Positions 1 through 7,939 are shown, numbered from the stretch's first letter. The stretch is DNA of 38,768 nt from Gammaproteobacteria bacterium (GCA_030428905.1 JAUIED010000028.1:1-38768), one strand, 5' to 3'. Notes: a model not told the origin generated them from the letters alone. A program made the numbers and translations.

Positions 1-45
1 ATCCGGGTGCACCAGCGGCGGGGCAGGTTCGAGGATCTGTAACAT
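1..45 (-). CDS. N-terminus of an unidentified protein, cut by window edge
   Basis: Only the first 15 codons are inside the window; on the minus strand they read MLQILEPAPPLVHPD before the edge. The ATG lies one base after the TGA of the polyprenyl synthase gene (TGACATG), and the end of that gene supplies a GGGAGAG Shine-Dalgarno sequence just upstream. This tight junction suggests a third gene of the same operon, translationally coupled to the synthase. The fragment is too short to assign a family. A chance ATG cannot be excluded, but spacing and ribosome binding site favour a real start. Confidence 0.5.
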   Translation of the reverse strand, partial: MLQILEPAPPLVHPD

Positions 46-46
46 G

Positions 47-1078
47 TCAACTCTCCCTTTCGAACACCCAGTACGTCAGTGCCTGAATGAAATCGAGGTC
101 GCGCGATGGCGCGAGCCCCTGAAATGCATTTGTGAACTCTGCACGGGCAGCGCCAGCCACGCCCATGGCGAAGCGCCTGGCATGTTCCAGGCAATCCAGC
201 GCAATGATCCGTTCATTGAGCCAGGCCACGTCATCTGCATGTTTATCTTCCCGGGCGGTACCGAGGATGCATTCAATGCGCGCGCGATCCGAAGGGCTCG
301 ACAGGGTATACAGGCGGATGAGGATCAGCGTGCGTTTGCCTTCCCACAGGTCGCCGTCGCGTTCCTTGCCGTAGCTGGTGGTGTGTTCGATGTTGAGAAT
401 GTCGTCCTGAATCTGAAACGCGGCTCCGAGAAAGAAGCCGAAGCGCATGAAGCGATCCAGATCCAGCCGCATGCCGGCGCCGATGAGGGCCCCCACGCGC
501 ACCGGGTAGATGGTGGTGAGCCAGCAGGTCTTTTTTAGCACCATCAACAGATAGTCGTCTGCGGTGACATCGCAGCGGTTGTCCGCACGCCAGCCGAGCT
601 CCAGCGCCTGACCTTCGGCGGACTCCCGGCCGACGCGCTCCACTTCGCGCAGCACCGCAAGGCTGCGTTGCATGCCGAGCACGCCGATGTTGTCCATGAG
701 CGGTGCAAGGCTCAAGAGCGTGAGCGTGTCGCCGGCATTGATGGCCAGCGGTATGCCGTGCGTGATGTGCATGGCCTCACCGCCGCGGCGCTCGGTGCTT
801 TCGTCTTCGATATCGTCGTGTACCAGGAGCGCGTTGTGCAGCAACTCGATGGATGCTGCGGTGCGCACTGCCTGCTCAGCGGTGGCGCCGAATGCGCGGG
901 CAGCAGCGATACACAGGCTCGGCCGCAGCATCTTGCCGCCGCGTGACGGGTAATCCGCCACCAGATCCCAGAGGTAGCGCTTCGGCTCGCGGTCCGGCAG
1001 GTAGCCCTTCAGCGCGGTGCGGGTGAGCGCACCGTACTCCTCCAGCGTCTCGTCAATGAGCTGCGCGCGGGCGTTCAT
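47..1078 (-). CDS. Polyprenyl synthetase (trans-isoprenyl diphosphate synthase) family protein
   Basis: 343 residues. It should condense isopentenyl diphosphate with an allylic diphosphate to make a prenyl diphosphate such as GPP, FPP, GGPP or longer, in the cytoplasm. The two aspartate-rich Mg-diphosphate motifs are present: the first as DDIEDES after LLHNALLVH, the second as FQIQDDILN. GGKMLRPSLC near residue 50 matches the IPP-binding region (GGKRLRP in relatives). Length is normal for the family. The start overlaps the stop of the upstream gene by ATGA, and another start follows one base after its stop, so it is the middle gene of a coupled operon. Close linkage to an unknown protein rather than to dxs, xseB or rplU suggests a specialised synthase, not housekeeping ispA or ispB. 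Product chain length cannot be read from the sequence. Confidence 0.9.
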   Translation of the reverse strand: MNARAQLIDETLEEYGALTRTALKGYLPDREPKRYLWDLVADYPSRGGKMLRPSLCIAAARAFGATAEQAVRTAASIELLHNALLVHDDIEDESTERRGGEAMHITHGIPLAINAGDTLTLLSLAPLMDNIGVLGMQRSLAVLREVERVGRESAEGQALELGWRADNRCDVTADDYLLMVLKKTCWLTTIYPVRVGALIGAGMRLDLDRFMRFGFFLGAAFQIQDDILNIEHTTSYGKERDGDLWEGKRTLILIRLYTLSSPSDRARIECILGTAREDKHADDVAWLNERIIALDCLEHARRFAMGVAGAARAEFTNAFQGLAPSRDLDFIQALTYWVFERES

Positions 1079-1755
1079 GCCACGACGTCTAGCTGCAAGA
1101 GTCCGCAGGGTTGGTTGTTGGTGCGATCGATGAGCACGCCGTGGTAGCTACCCGCCGCGGTGTCGGCGGAGAGGCTCACCCGTACGATGAGTGTGCCGCT
1201 GTCTGCGGCTTGCAGGGCAAGCGGCAGCAGCGCACCGTCCTGCGCTCCGATCAGCCCCGCACAGTGCAAGTCTGTAACAGCCACATCACGTTGCAGGGTG
1301 ATGTCCACGCTGCACGGGCGCGACGCACCGTCTACCTGCAGTGCGTGCCTTACCGGTGCGATGCGCGTGTCGGCTGCTGCGGTGCTGCCCGCGTTTGTTC
1401 CGGCAGCGCTGTTCAGGACAGCGTCGCTCATGGTACCGAGCAGCTCGAACCAGTTCGCCATCAGTTCGGAGGAGAGCATGCCCATCCGTGACGGCAGGTC
1501 GCCGAGATCGCCGAGTGAGCCGTAGGACGCTTTGCCGAGCTTCATGGCCAGGTCGGCGCCCTCCGCCAGGTACTTCTCGATCACGTCGTAAGCGCCGCGC
1601 ACGCCGGCCGCAACGTCGTCGTCTCCGGTGGCGGCGCTTGCACGGGCGCCGTCCAGAATGCGGCTGGCGTTGCGGAATGCATGATCCCGCTCGTGCTCCG
1701 GGCGAACCTTGCGGCCGTGGCTGATGGGCGATTGAAAAGTGGTCTGCTCAGACAT
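1075..1755 (-). CDS. Uncharacterised 226-residue protein coupled to polyprenyl synthase
   Basis: I do not recognise this family. I take the start at the ATG giving MSEQTTFQSP (226 residues). The frame stays open 35 codons further upstream, but that stretch is rich in Arg and Pro and looks untranslated. Residues about 20-130 look helical and polar, with no signal peptide or membrane segment. An Ala/Thr/Gly-rich linker near 135-150 follows, then about 75 residues that look beta-rich, ending in the pattern LIVRVSLSADTAAGSYHGVL followed by a short turn and a final strand. The last codons overlap the polyprenyl synthase start by ATGA, so production is coupled. Inference: a partner, scaffold or regulator of the prenyl synthase. 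No catalytic motif is visible. Confidence 0.7.
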   Translation of the reverse strand: MSEQTTFQSPISHGRKVRPEHERDHAFRNASRILDGARASAATGDDDVAAGVRGAYDVIEKYLAEGADLAMKLGKASYGSLGDLGDLPSRMGMLSSELMANWFELLGTMSDAVLNSAAGTNAGSTAAADTRIAPVRHALQVDGASRPCSVDITLQRDVAVTDLHCAGLIGAQDGALLPLALQAADSGTLIVRVSLSADTAAGSYHGVLIDRTNNQPCGLLQLDVVA

Positions 1756-1994
1756 GCGCGTTATCCCGTCACTATTGAGGTCACTTGTCCTGTTCCGCCG
1801 GGGTTTGCCGCCGCAAACCATCGACCGATGCAGGGGAGGCCTTCCGTGAGCAACGCCCATTACTTCAGGTGCAAGCGCCGAAGCGCTACGACCGGCTACC
1901 CGCTTCCTGTTCGGGCAGCGCTTGTCGTGTTTGTTGGTTTACGTTCAGCTACCAGCTAGCCATAGGCCATGCGCAAAGGCAAGCCGGCGGCCCA

Positions 1995-2423
1995 CTAACT
2001 ACGCTCGCAGATCTGTTCCACTGCGTATTCGTAGCCGCGCACCCCAAGACCGGCGATCACAGCATCCACGGCGCTGGCGACGTAGGAGGTATGGCGAAAC
2101 GGCTCGCGCGCGTGCGGGTTGGAGATGTGCAACTCCACCTTGAAACCGGGGTAGGCTTTGAGTGCGTCGTGGATGGCGACCGAGGTGTGGGTGTAGGCAG
2201 CGGCATTGATGATGAGCGCGTCGGCGTTGCCGATGGCCTGCTGGATCCAGGTAACCAGATCGCCTTCGTGGTTGGACTGTTTGAACTCGATCGTGTGGCC
2301 TCGGGTCTCAGCGATCTCCCGACAGCGCTCGGCAACCTGGTCCAGCTTGTCGTGGCCGTAGATGTGCGGCTCGCGGGTGCCGAGCAGATTGAGGTTTGGT
2401 CCGTTGATTACCTGTATCAGCAT
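1995..2423 (-). CDS. aroQ: Type II 3-dehydroquinate dehydratase
   Basis: 142 residues, cytoplasmic. It dehydrates 3-dehydroquinate to 3-dehydroshikimate in the shikimate pathway (EC 4.2.1.10). Family signatures are clear: INGPNLNLLGTREP at the N-terminus with catalytic Tyr22 in the IYG lid, a QSNHEG motif near 49-54, AYTHTSVAI near 76-84, and the HISNPHARE segment carrying catalytic His99. One small departure is IINAAAYTHT, where IINPAAYTHT or INPGAYTHT is usual. It follows slyX by 12 bases on the same strand, so the two are probably cotranscribed. The usual accB-accC partners are not in the window. Confidence 0.96.
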   Translation of the reverse strand: MLIQVINGPNLNLLGTREPHIYGHDKLDQVAERCREIAETRGHTIEFKQSNHEGDLVTWIQQAIGNADALIINAAAYTHTSVAIHDALKAYPGFKVELHISNPHAREPFRHTSYVASAVDAVIAGLGVRGYEYAVEQICERS

Positions 2424-2435
2424 GGTGCCTGGCGC

Positions 2436-2645
2436 TTAGTAGTGAGGCGGTGGCGGTTCGGCCTGCAACGGTGTGTCACCGCCGGCAGCTTGCTTTACCT
2501 CGCGAACAACCATCTGTAGCACTTTCTCCAATCGGTCGATGCGGGCCTGCTGGCCGACAAGCGCTTCATTGAGGCTTGCGATGGTGTCTTCCTGGAAGGC
2601 GATCTTCGCCTCCAGGGTGTCTATCCGCTCGGGTGTGTCGTTCAT
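2436..2645 (-). CDS. slyX: SlyX family protein
   Basis: 69 residues. SlyX is a small Proteobacterial protein of unknown biochemical role. The whole N-terminal half is a predicted coiled coil (IDTLEAKIAFQEDTIASLNE with regular heptads). The family's proline-rich C-terminus ending PPPHY is present, which makes the call firm despite the size. It lies 12 bases before aroQ and 46 bases after the broken DUF2306 gene, all on the minus strand. Confidence 0.93.
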   Translation of the reverse strand: MNDTPERIDTLEAKIAFQEDTIASLNEALVGQQARIDRLEKVLQMVVREVKQAAGGDTPLQAEPPPPHY

Positions 2646-2691
2646 GCGCAGATCATAGGCAGATGGCCTCTTTGATGCGAGGCGCGTTTGT

Positions 2692-3276
2692 TCAACGTTG
2701 ATCGATGTCCTTCCAGTGCGTGATGCCGCGGCCGGGCGTTTTCGTCATGCGTATCCACACCTCTCCCGCAATGATATGCAGGGCACCGGCGAGCCAGAAG
2801 GTGGTGCCGAACAGTACGGTGAGGCTAACGTCGGTGGTGGCTTGCAGCGTGATCAGCAGAATCCGTTCGGTGGCGATGCCGGTCATCAGCGCGAAGCTGC
2901 GGATCATCCACTCTCGATGGCGCGGAATATCCCGCCTGCGCACGCTGGTGTACGCACAAATCAGCGTGAATATTACGTAGCCCGAGAAAAACGCGGAAGC
3001 CATCGCCTCGTTGAAGCCTGGGCCGTTCAACCCACCAAACGGGTTGAGCCCGCCTATAAGGAAACCCGAAACCGCGCCGAGCAGGCCGGATACGATGTAG
3101 AGCCGCCCGGCGGTTCGGTGCCAACCGGGCCAGCGCTTGCGTAGCACCCGGATGAACTGCAACGGCCCGACGACCGCGATGATGAACGCAGGCAGCAGAT
3201 GCAGCCAACTGACCAGCGGTATCTGTACATAGCGGATATCGAACCCGTTGAAGGTGGTTTCGGGGTCCGAAACCCA
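2692..3276 (-). pseudogene. DUF2306-like membrane protein, C-terminal part of a gene split by a MITE
   Basis: The frame reads from WVSDPETTFNGFDIRYVQIP through several hydrophobic helices to the stop at 2692. The segment WLHLLPAFIIAVVGPLQF then RKRWPGWHRTAGRLY matches the pattern of DUF2306-type integral membrane proteins (helix, GPLQF, then Arg-rich xxHRxxGRxY). The first possible initiation codon in this frame is a TTG at 3160-3162, inside conserved sequence, so the fragment lacks a proper start. The missing N-terminus is the reading frame at 3410-3625. Removing 3279-3423 joins both parts in one frame and gives a 262-residue protein with a normal first transmembrane helix. Hydrophobic helices lie around MITE-free residues 40-60, 90-110, 125-145, 160-180, 195-215 and 225-245. 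The gene is probably inactive, although the C-terminal fragment could still be expressed. Confidence 0.7.
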
Positions 3277-3423
3277 TAGCAGGCTGCTGAAAAAGCAGCC
3301 TGGTATCCCGGCCAGGGACGGACGGGCCGCGAACCAAGCACGTAAGTGCTTGATTCGGCGTGAGCGGGCGACAGCCCGCGGTCGCTGAAAAAGTACAGGA
3401 AGTACTTTTTCAGCACCCTGTTA
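3277..3423. mobile_element. MITE-like element with TA target duplication and imperfect terminal inverted repeats
   Basis: The element is flanked by TA on both sides (3277-3278 and 3422-3423). Its ends are GCAGGCTGCTGAAAAAG on the left and, as reverse complement on the right, ACAGGGTGCTGAAAAAG: 15 of 17 bases match, or 17 of 19 with the TA. The left end folds on itself (GGCTGCT, loop GAAAA, AGCAGCC at 3282-3300). The right end holds a perfect 13-base inverted repeat, GCTGAAAAAGTAC and GTACTTTTTCAGC with a 5-base loop (3383-3413). A smaller palindrome, AAGCAC..GTGCTT, lies in the middle near 3336-3351. It contains no transposase. TA duplication is typical of IS630/Tc1-mariner relatives, so it is probably mobilised in trans by such a transposase; that parent family is inference. 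It interrupts a DUF2306-like gene. Confidence 0.75.
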
Positions 3424-3625
3424 GGGCATCCACCATGAAGAGCATGCGGGCTATTACTGAACTCAGCCCGACGCAGAGGAGCAACGCCAGCACGACCCAG
3501 CCCGTGCGTTCGAGTATCTGGCGCTGTTGCTTCCGGCTTGCGAAGCCCTCCATCTCGAGGGTTCGAACGGTGCTGGATGCTTCTGCCATATCGGGTACCT
3601 GCCGGCGGGGTGTGGTTGCATTCAT
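3410..3625 (-). pseudogene. DUF2306-like membrane protein, N-terminal part upstream of the MITE
   Basis: 71 codons starting MNATTPRRQVPDM, with a polar N-terminus, then one transmembrane helix (TGWVVLALLLCVGLSSVIA). The frame runs into the MITE and stops after four element-encoded codons (LTGC). It is one base out of frame with the C-terminal part, exactly what a 145-base insertion produces. Deleting the element and one TA gives MLFMVDAL-WVSDPETTF without any other change. The start codon at 3625 is preceded by only a weak Shine-Dalgarno sequence; Met13 (position 3589) is an alternative. Confidence 0.65.
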
Positions 3626-3682
3626 AGGTAGAGTCGCGCCGCGCCCGGCAATTGTTTGCCTGATGAAAGGAAAGATGTCCGC

Positions 3683-4573
3683 TCAGGGTGCAATGGCCGT
3701 GTCGTCAGGCTCGCGGAACGGCATGAGCGCCTTTCGCCAGAGCGTCGGCTCGGTGGGTCCAGTGCCCGCCTCTCGCGTCGGTCCTGGCTCGAAGGTGCCG
3801 AACAGACGGTCCCACACGATCGCCGCGCAGCCATAGTTGGTGTTGCTCTCTTCCATGACGACGGAATGGTGGTGGATGTGGTACTCATTCGTCGTGAAGA
3901 GCCAGCCGATTACACGAGAGTTCATGCGGATGTTGGCGTGGGCGATCGACGCCTGCACGACCGCGAGAATCGATGCGCCGGCGGCGGCGATGCCAACGCC
4001 GAAGAGCAACTCCACGAATGCCGACGGGGCGACCAGAAAAAAGAATTCGAGCGGGTGATTCAGGCCGAAGTTGAGTCCGCCGAGCTTCTTGAACGAGTGG
4101 TGCACCCCATGCCCTGATATGCGCCATACCAGGGCCCAGCGATGCTCCATACGGTGCAGCCAGTACCAGATGAATTCGCCGGTGAAGAACACGAGCAGTA
4201 CCTGGGCAAACAGTGGCCAGTCGTGTGGCCAGATATCCAGATGGAGTATGGCGCGAAGCTCGGCCAGCGGTTCACGCAGGAGCATGTCGTACCAGCCCGC
4301 AACGATGCCGATGCCGATGGTCAGAACGACCACCAGTACAACGTTCATGAGCTTTTCGCGCGCCGGCTGCAGCCAGTCCGGTCGCGCTGGCATCCAGTGT
4401 TCTATTACGCCCAGGAGAACGTGCACGGTCGCGAGCACGATCGGGTAGATCAGCGGCTCCTCCGGATTCGAGAACCACAATGCCATCACGGCCACGAGGA
4501 TGGCAGGCTGCAACAGATATTCGAGCGCTGGAATTCGGCCCGGTGAACGCTTGTCGGCTGGCTTCGAACGCAT
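3683..4573 (-). CDS. Sterol desaturase / fatty acid hydroxylase family protein
   Basis: 296 residues from the chosen start. Members are membrane-embedded non-haem di-iron oxygenases that hydroxylate or desaturate lipids. The histidine clusters are intact: HRMEH, HGVHH and EYHIHHH, plus a further His in the ASIAHANIR segment. At least four hydrophobic helices precede or separate them (YLLQPAILVAVMALWF, NVVLVVVLTIGIGIVAGW, LLVFFTGEFIWYWL, ASILAVVQ). I chose the ATG at 4573 because GGAGAG lies 6 bases upstream. The ATG at 4579 abuts that site, and the longer open frame to 4687 overlaps the divergent lipoprotein gene. Substrate is unknown: fatty acid, sterol/hopanoid and carotenoid hydroxylases share these motifs. 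The coupled polyprenyl synthase nearby makes an isoprenoid substrate possible but unproven. Confidence 0.88.
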   Translation of the reverse strand: MRSKPADKRSPGRIPALEYLLQPAILVAVMALWFSNPEEPLIYPIVLATVHVLLGVIEHWMPARPDWLQPAREKLMNVVLVVVLTIGIGIVAGWYDMLLREPLAELRAILHLDIWPHDWPLFAQVLLVFFTGEFIWYWLHRMEHRWALVWRISGHGVHHSFKKLGGLNFGLNHPLEFFFLVAPSAFVELLFGVGIAAAGASILAVVQASIAHANIRMNSRVIGWLFTTNEYHIHHHSVVMEESNTNYGCAAIVWDRLFGTFEPGPTREAGTGPTEPTLWRKALMPFREPDDTAIAP

Positions 4574-4617
4574 GATCATCTCTCCGCAGTGCAGGCGGAT
4601 AATGATGGGGAAACGCT

Positions 4618-5169
4618 GTGCGACTGAAAAGATCCGCGTTCTGCGGTGGTTTGCTGACCCTGGCGGGCTGTGCGGGCAACCCTGCACAGAGCGATGTGGC
4701 CACCGCCGAGTCGTTCCTCGATGCCTTCTATTCCTGGGAGCCAGATCGCCTGGCGGCCATCGTCGTTCCTGGCGAAGACGCTGACCGGGCGCTGTACTAT
4801 CAGGCCTGGGCGCGGGCGGGAAATTACCAGGTGCAGACGCGCCGGCCCTGCGAGCGCAGCGAAGATGGCCGTATGCACTGCGCGGTGACGGTCACCGACG
4901 ACATTGGCGCGGCGCTGGGTTACGTTGCCACCGACACGTTTCATCTCACCATTGATAGACATGTCGTGCAGGCGGTGTCGTTTACGGCCGATGATCCGCC
5001 GGTTCTCGCGGAGGTGTTCCAGTGGCTGGGAGAGGAACATCCGGAGGTGTTCACCGGCCCGTGCAAAGACATGTTTTCCGGCGGTACGACACCTGAATTG
5101 TGTGTCCGCGCGGTGATCGATGGCGCTCACAGGTATCTGCAGCGTATGGATGCGGAGCAAACGGAGTGA
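4618..5169 (+). CDS. Putative lipoprotein, function unknown
   Basis: 183 residues with a GTG start preceded by GGGGAA 5 bases upstream. The N-terminus MRLKRSAFCGGLLTLAGC is a lipoprotein signal peptide with lipobox LAGC, acylated Cys18, so the protein should sit in the outer or inner membrane facing the periplasm. The rest is a small soluble alpha+beta domain with a helix near 28-42 (AESFLDAFYSWEPDRLAAIV), as in NTF2-like or SnoaL-like folds, though I cannot confirm that fold. Four cysteines besides the lipid Cys (in RRPCERS, MHCAVT, GPCKDM, ELCVRA) could form two disulfides. It is divergent from the desaturase gene with 44 bases between starts. No enzyme motif is seen. Confidence 0.75.
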   Translation: MRLKRSAFCGGLLTLAGCAGNPAQSDVATAESFLDAFYSWEPDRLAAIVVPGEDADRALYYQAWARAGNYQVQTRRPCERSEDGRMHCAVTVTDDIGAALGYVATDTFHLTIDRHVVQAVSFTADDPPVLAEVFQWLGEEHPEVFTGPCKDMFSGGTTPELCVRAVIDGAHRYLQRMDAEQTE

Positions 5170-5251
5170 TGTGACCGGTTTGAGTCCGAACCGGCTGTTG
5201 TCCTGCCATGCTTGAAAAAGGTGCAGGCGGATGAGCTCCTGCAGTTAGCCC

Positions 5252-5275
5252 GCCAGCACGATATGTCGTGCTGGC
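5252..5275. terminator. Candidate bidirectional terminator hairpin between convergent genes
   Basis: A perfect 10-base stem (GCCAGCACGA / TCGTGCTGGC) with a 4-base loop TATG lies in the 125-base gap between the plus-strand lipoprotein and the minus-strand DUF3604 gene. Position and symmetry suit a shared terminator, but neither side has a T-tract, so Rho-independent function is uncertain. Confidence 0.4.
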
Positions 5276-5294
5276 TCGATTCGCGGAAAACCAT

Positions 5295-7160
5295 TCAGGG
5301 TTGGTACCAGATGGCTGAGGTAATAGCCCGCTCCTGAATGGCTGATGGCTCGGCCGGGGTGTGCCCAAGCACCCTGGCATCGTGGGTGGACCATCGGGGG
5401 GTAGGTATCTGCAGTACGCGGGCGTAGTAGAAGGCAGGATTCTGAGGGTCGAACTCCGCATCTCGCCAGTAACCGCTCAGTGCGCTGCTGCCGATGTCGT
5501 TTGAGTAGCTGGCGCTGGCAGCATCCACGGTGTTACCCACTGGCGGCAGCCGCCCGTCGACGGCCTGCCGGTCGCCGGACCAGGCGACGTCAAACACCTG
5601 TTCATGGCTCTCACCTTGCGAGTTCGTCCAACCCTTGATGATCTGGATGCGATCGAGGTTGGCGCCGTCCGGGTCTTTGAGCGCGGTAACGAGGAACGTC
5701 GGAGCGCCATTCTCATCGAGGGCGACCAGGCTGCCACCCATAGGCACGCCCTGTTCGTAGGCTTGTGCGAGCAGGTCATCGCTCGCCAGCATCTCCTTGC
5801 GGTAGTTCCAGCCGCCGAACAGTCGCACGGTGATGCGCGGGCCTGAGGTGGCGAAGGTTTCCTTGCGTGTGAGCGCGGCGAAAAGTGATGCGCGGGTGTT
5901 CTCCTCCGCCCATACGCCGGCCAGGCCGCCAGATCCCCAGCCGGTGGCTGGGGTGGTGCCCGTCGGCAGCAGTGTGGCGGCGTCGGTGCGCAGTGCGGCG
6001 CTGCCGTCGAGCATGGGCAGCTTGCCGTGATAGCGATCCTCTTCCACCGGTGAGCTTGCGTTGTGGCTGTCGCTGGAGCCGATCACGCCGAACTGAAACG
6101 GGTTGAAGCCCTGCGTAGCCTGGTGCTCGATGCCGGTGCGCAGCGCGTCGCGCATATAGCTGCCGCGAATGGCCTGGAGATTTTGCTCCGCATCCGCCTC
6201 GGCGAGGGAGGCAATCTCGAAGTCGGCGAATTCATCTAGCGGAGAGAGCAGGGGGTGGGCGGCGGAGGAGCCTTTGATCTGCAGGATTTCACTCAGAGGT
6301 TCGTGGCGGTTGCGCATGGCCGCGTATTCGGCGGTAAGGAGCGCGCCGTCTGAATCTGCAGCGGCATACATGCCGCCCTTGCTCTGGTTGGCGTTGTGGG
6401 AGATGGCCAGCGCCCGATTGCCGACAGCGTTCTGCCGGGCAAGGAAGGCCCACAGATCTTCCGGGCGGTTGCTGTGCAGTGACGAGAAGGGCACGTCCGG
6501 CACGTTGCGCGAGGCGAAGATGACGTTGCGATGCATGTGCACGGAGATGTCGCCGCCGTCGGCAGACCACTCATAGCCGATGAAAGTGGTGAAGCGGCCG
6601 GGCACGTTGTGCCGCTCTGCAGCGTCGATGACTTCCTGCCATGCGGCTCGATTGATGCGCTCGTCTGTTACGTTCACGCCGAAGCCGAAGCCGCCGTCAC
6701 GTTGGAACATCATCGTTTCGAACCAGGCGCGGGTGATATCGGCGCGGCTGCCTTCGAGGAGCAGGCTGCGCAGCGTCTGGCGGGTAGTCGGCAGGTCGAG
6801 GTTCGCCTGCCGCGCCTGGCCGAGATATTCCGAGTGTTCGGTGACCGCAGCGAAATCCAGTGGCCGCGACATCTGAATGGCGTAGCCAGCGGCATGCTCG
6901 ATGGTCCCGCCTTTGGCGAAACGATAAGCGTCGTCGGGCATGGCGCGCACGCCCATCACATAGGCATCGGTAGAGAGGCTCGTATGGATGTGGAGATCGC
7001 CGAAGAAGGCGCTGCGCGTCCCGGCGTAGATTGATTCGGGCGGAAGCTGCGCAGCGGTCGCCTGCGCGGCGTCGAACGGTGGCTGCAGGCTCGGGTCTGA
7101 CACCGGCTCGCAGCCCGCCAACACGGCGGCGGCGAGCAAAGGCGCAAAGCAGCGCTTCAT
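5295..7160 (-). CDS. DUF3604 domain lipoprotein (PHP-like)
   Basis: 621 residues. The N-terminus MKRCFAPLLAAAVLAGC is a lipoprotein signal peptide (lipobox LAGC, Cys17), so the protein is exported and lipid-anchored. From about residue 45 the DUF3604 pattern is clear: SAFFGDLHIHTSLSTDAYV, followed by VTEHSEYLG, YEWSA, SVHMHRNVIF and IGSSDSHNA. The repeated His/Asp motifs resemble PHP-type metal phosphoesterases (GDLHxH, TEH, SDSH) and suggest a metallo-hydrolase. No substrate is established for the family to my knowledge. The family is common in marine bacteria. The start overlaps the stop of the upstream SDR gene by ATGA, so the two are coupled and may act on related substrates. Confidence 0.88.
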   Translation of the reverse strand: MKRCFAPLLAAAVLAGCEPVSDPSLQPPFDAAQATAAQLPPESIYAGTRSAFFGDLHIHTSLSTDAYVMGVRAMPDDAYRFAKGGTIEHAAGYAIQMSRPLDFAAVTEHSEYLGQARQANLDLPTTRQTLRSLLLEGSRADITRAWFETMMFQRDGGFGFGVNVTDERINRAAWQEVIDAAERHNVPGRFTTFIGYEWSADGGDISVHMHRNVIFASRNVPDVPFSSLHSNRPEDLWAFLARQNAVGNRALAISHNANQSKGGMYAAADSDGALLTAEYAAMRNRHEPLSEILQIKGSSAAHPLLSPLDEFADFEIASLAEADAEQNLQAIRGSYMRDALRTGIEHQATQGFNPFQFGVIGSSDSHNASSPVEEDRYHGKLPMLDGSAALRTDAATLLPTGTTPATGWGSGGLAGVWAEENTRASLFAALTRKETFATSGPRITVRLFGGWNYRKEMLASDDLLAQAYEQGVPMGGSLVALDENGAPTFLVTALKDPDGANLDRIQIIKGWTNSQGESHEQVFDVAWSGDRQAVDGRLPPVGNTVDAASASYSNDIGSSALSGYWRDAEFDPQNPAFYYARVLQIPTPRWSTHDARVLGHTPAEPSAIQERAITSAIWYQP

Positions 7161-7939
7161 GCGGACAACCCACCGTCGATGACGAGTTCAGAACCCGTCA
7201 CGTAGCGCGCTTCATCGCTGGCGAGGAACAGAACGCCGTTGGCGATGTCGAGCGGATAACCCACTTCTCCGGTGGGTACGCCAAGCGCGGCCATCGCCTC
7301 CACATCCACGGCGTTTTCGCCCTCGGCCAGGTAGTCAGGGTTCACCTTGGTCCAGATCGGCGTATCGATCACGCCTGGATGCACGGAATTTACGCGTATG
7401 CCCCAGCGGTTCTGCGCGCACTCCAGCGCCACGCCTTTGGTAAACAGGCGCACGCCGCCTTTGGTGGCGTTGTAGGCGGAGAGGTTGGCGCTGCCCTTTA
7501 GCCCGGCAACCGAAGACATGTTGATGATGCTGCCGCCGCCGCTGTCCCGCATGACCGGGATGCAGCTCTTCACGCCGAGGAACACGCCGTCGAGGTTGAT
7601 GGCCTGCTGGCGTTGCCAGTCTGCCAGGCTGAAGTCGACGATGCTGCCGCCGAGACCGATGCCGGCATTGTTCACCAGGATGTGCAGCTTGCCTTCGTGC
7701 GCCAGAATGTCGCTGATCGTCTGCTGCCACTGTGCCTCATCGGTGACATCCAGGTGCACGTAGCGCGCCTGACCCCCGGCTTGTGCTATCTGTCGAACCG
7801 ATTCCGCGCCCATGGTCTCGTCGATGTCGGCGATCACCACCGCTGCACCTTCCTCGGCGAGGCGTAACGCGCAGCCGCGGCCGATGCCTGATGCACCGCC
7901 CGTAACCAGTGCCACTTTTCCGGCAACCCGATCTCCCAT
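7157..7939 (-). CDS. Short-chain dehydrogenase/reductase (SDR)
   Basis: 260 residues, classical cytoplasmic SDR. The NAD(P)-binding motif TGGASGIG is at 13-20, NNAG at 90-93, and the catalytic set is Ser143, Tyr156 and Lys160 (YNATK). VIADID at 35-40 ends the second strand with Asp, which favours NAD(H) over NADP(H). The C-terminus has the usual FLASDEARYVTGSELVIDGG. Start: GGAG lies 8 bases before the ATG. It is the first gene of a two-gene minus-strand operon with the DUF3604 lipoprotein (ATGA overlap) and is divergent from the P1 peptidase gene. The substrate cannot be deduced; 3-hydroxyacyl, alcohol and steroid dehydrogenases all look like this. Confidence 0.93.
   Translation of the reverse strand: MGDRVAGKVALVTGGASGIGRGCALRLAEEGAAVVIADIDETMGAESVRQIAQAGGQARYVHLDVTDEAQWQQTISDILAHEGKLHILVNNAGIGLGGSIVDFSLADWQRQQAINLDGVFLGVKSCIPVMRDSGGGSIINMSSVAGLKGSANLSAYNATKGGVRLFTKGVALECAQNRWGIRVNSVHPGVIDTPIWTKVNPDYLAEGENAVDVEAMAALGVPTGEVGYPLDIANGVLFLASDEARYVTGSELVIDGGLSA

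Noticed and set aside
47-1755. Polyprenyl synthase as cargo of a family 2 encapsulin
   Set aside because: No encapsulin shell gene is in the window and the synthase lacks the long disordered N-terminal targeting region of such cargo. The flanking gene beyond position 1 would need to be seen.
1860-1950. Repeat AAGCGCT...AGCGCTT near 1880-1925 as a terminator for slyX-aroQ
   Set aside because: It is only 7 bases per arm with a loop over 30 bases and no T-tract, so it is not convincing. I see nothing else of note in the 239-base gap between aroQ and the next gene.
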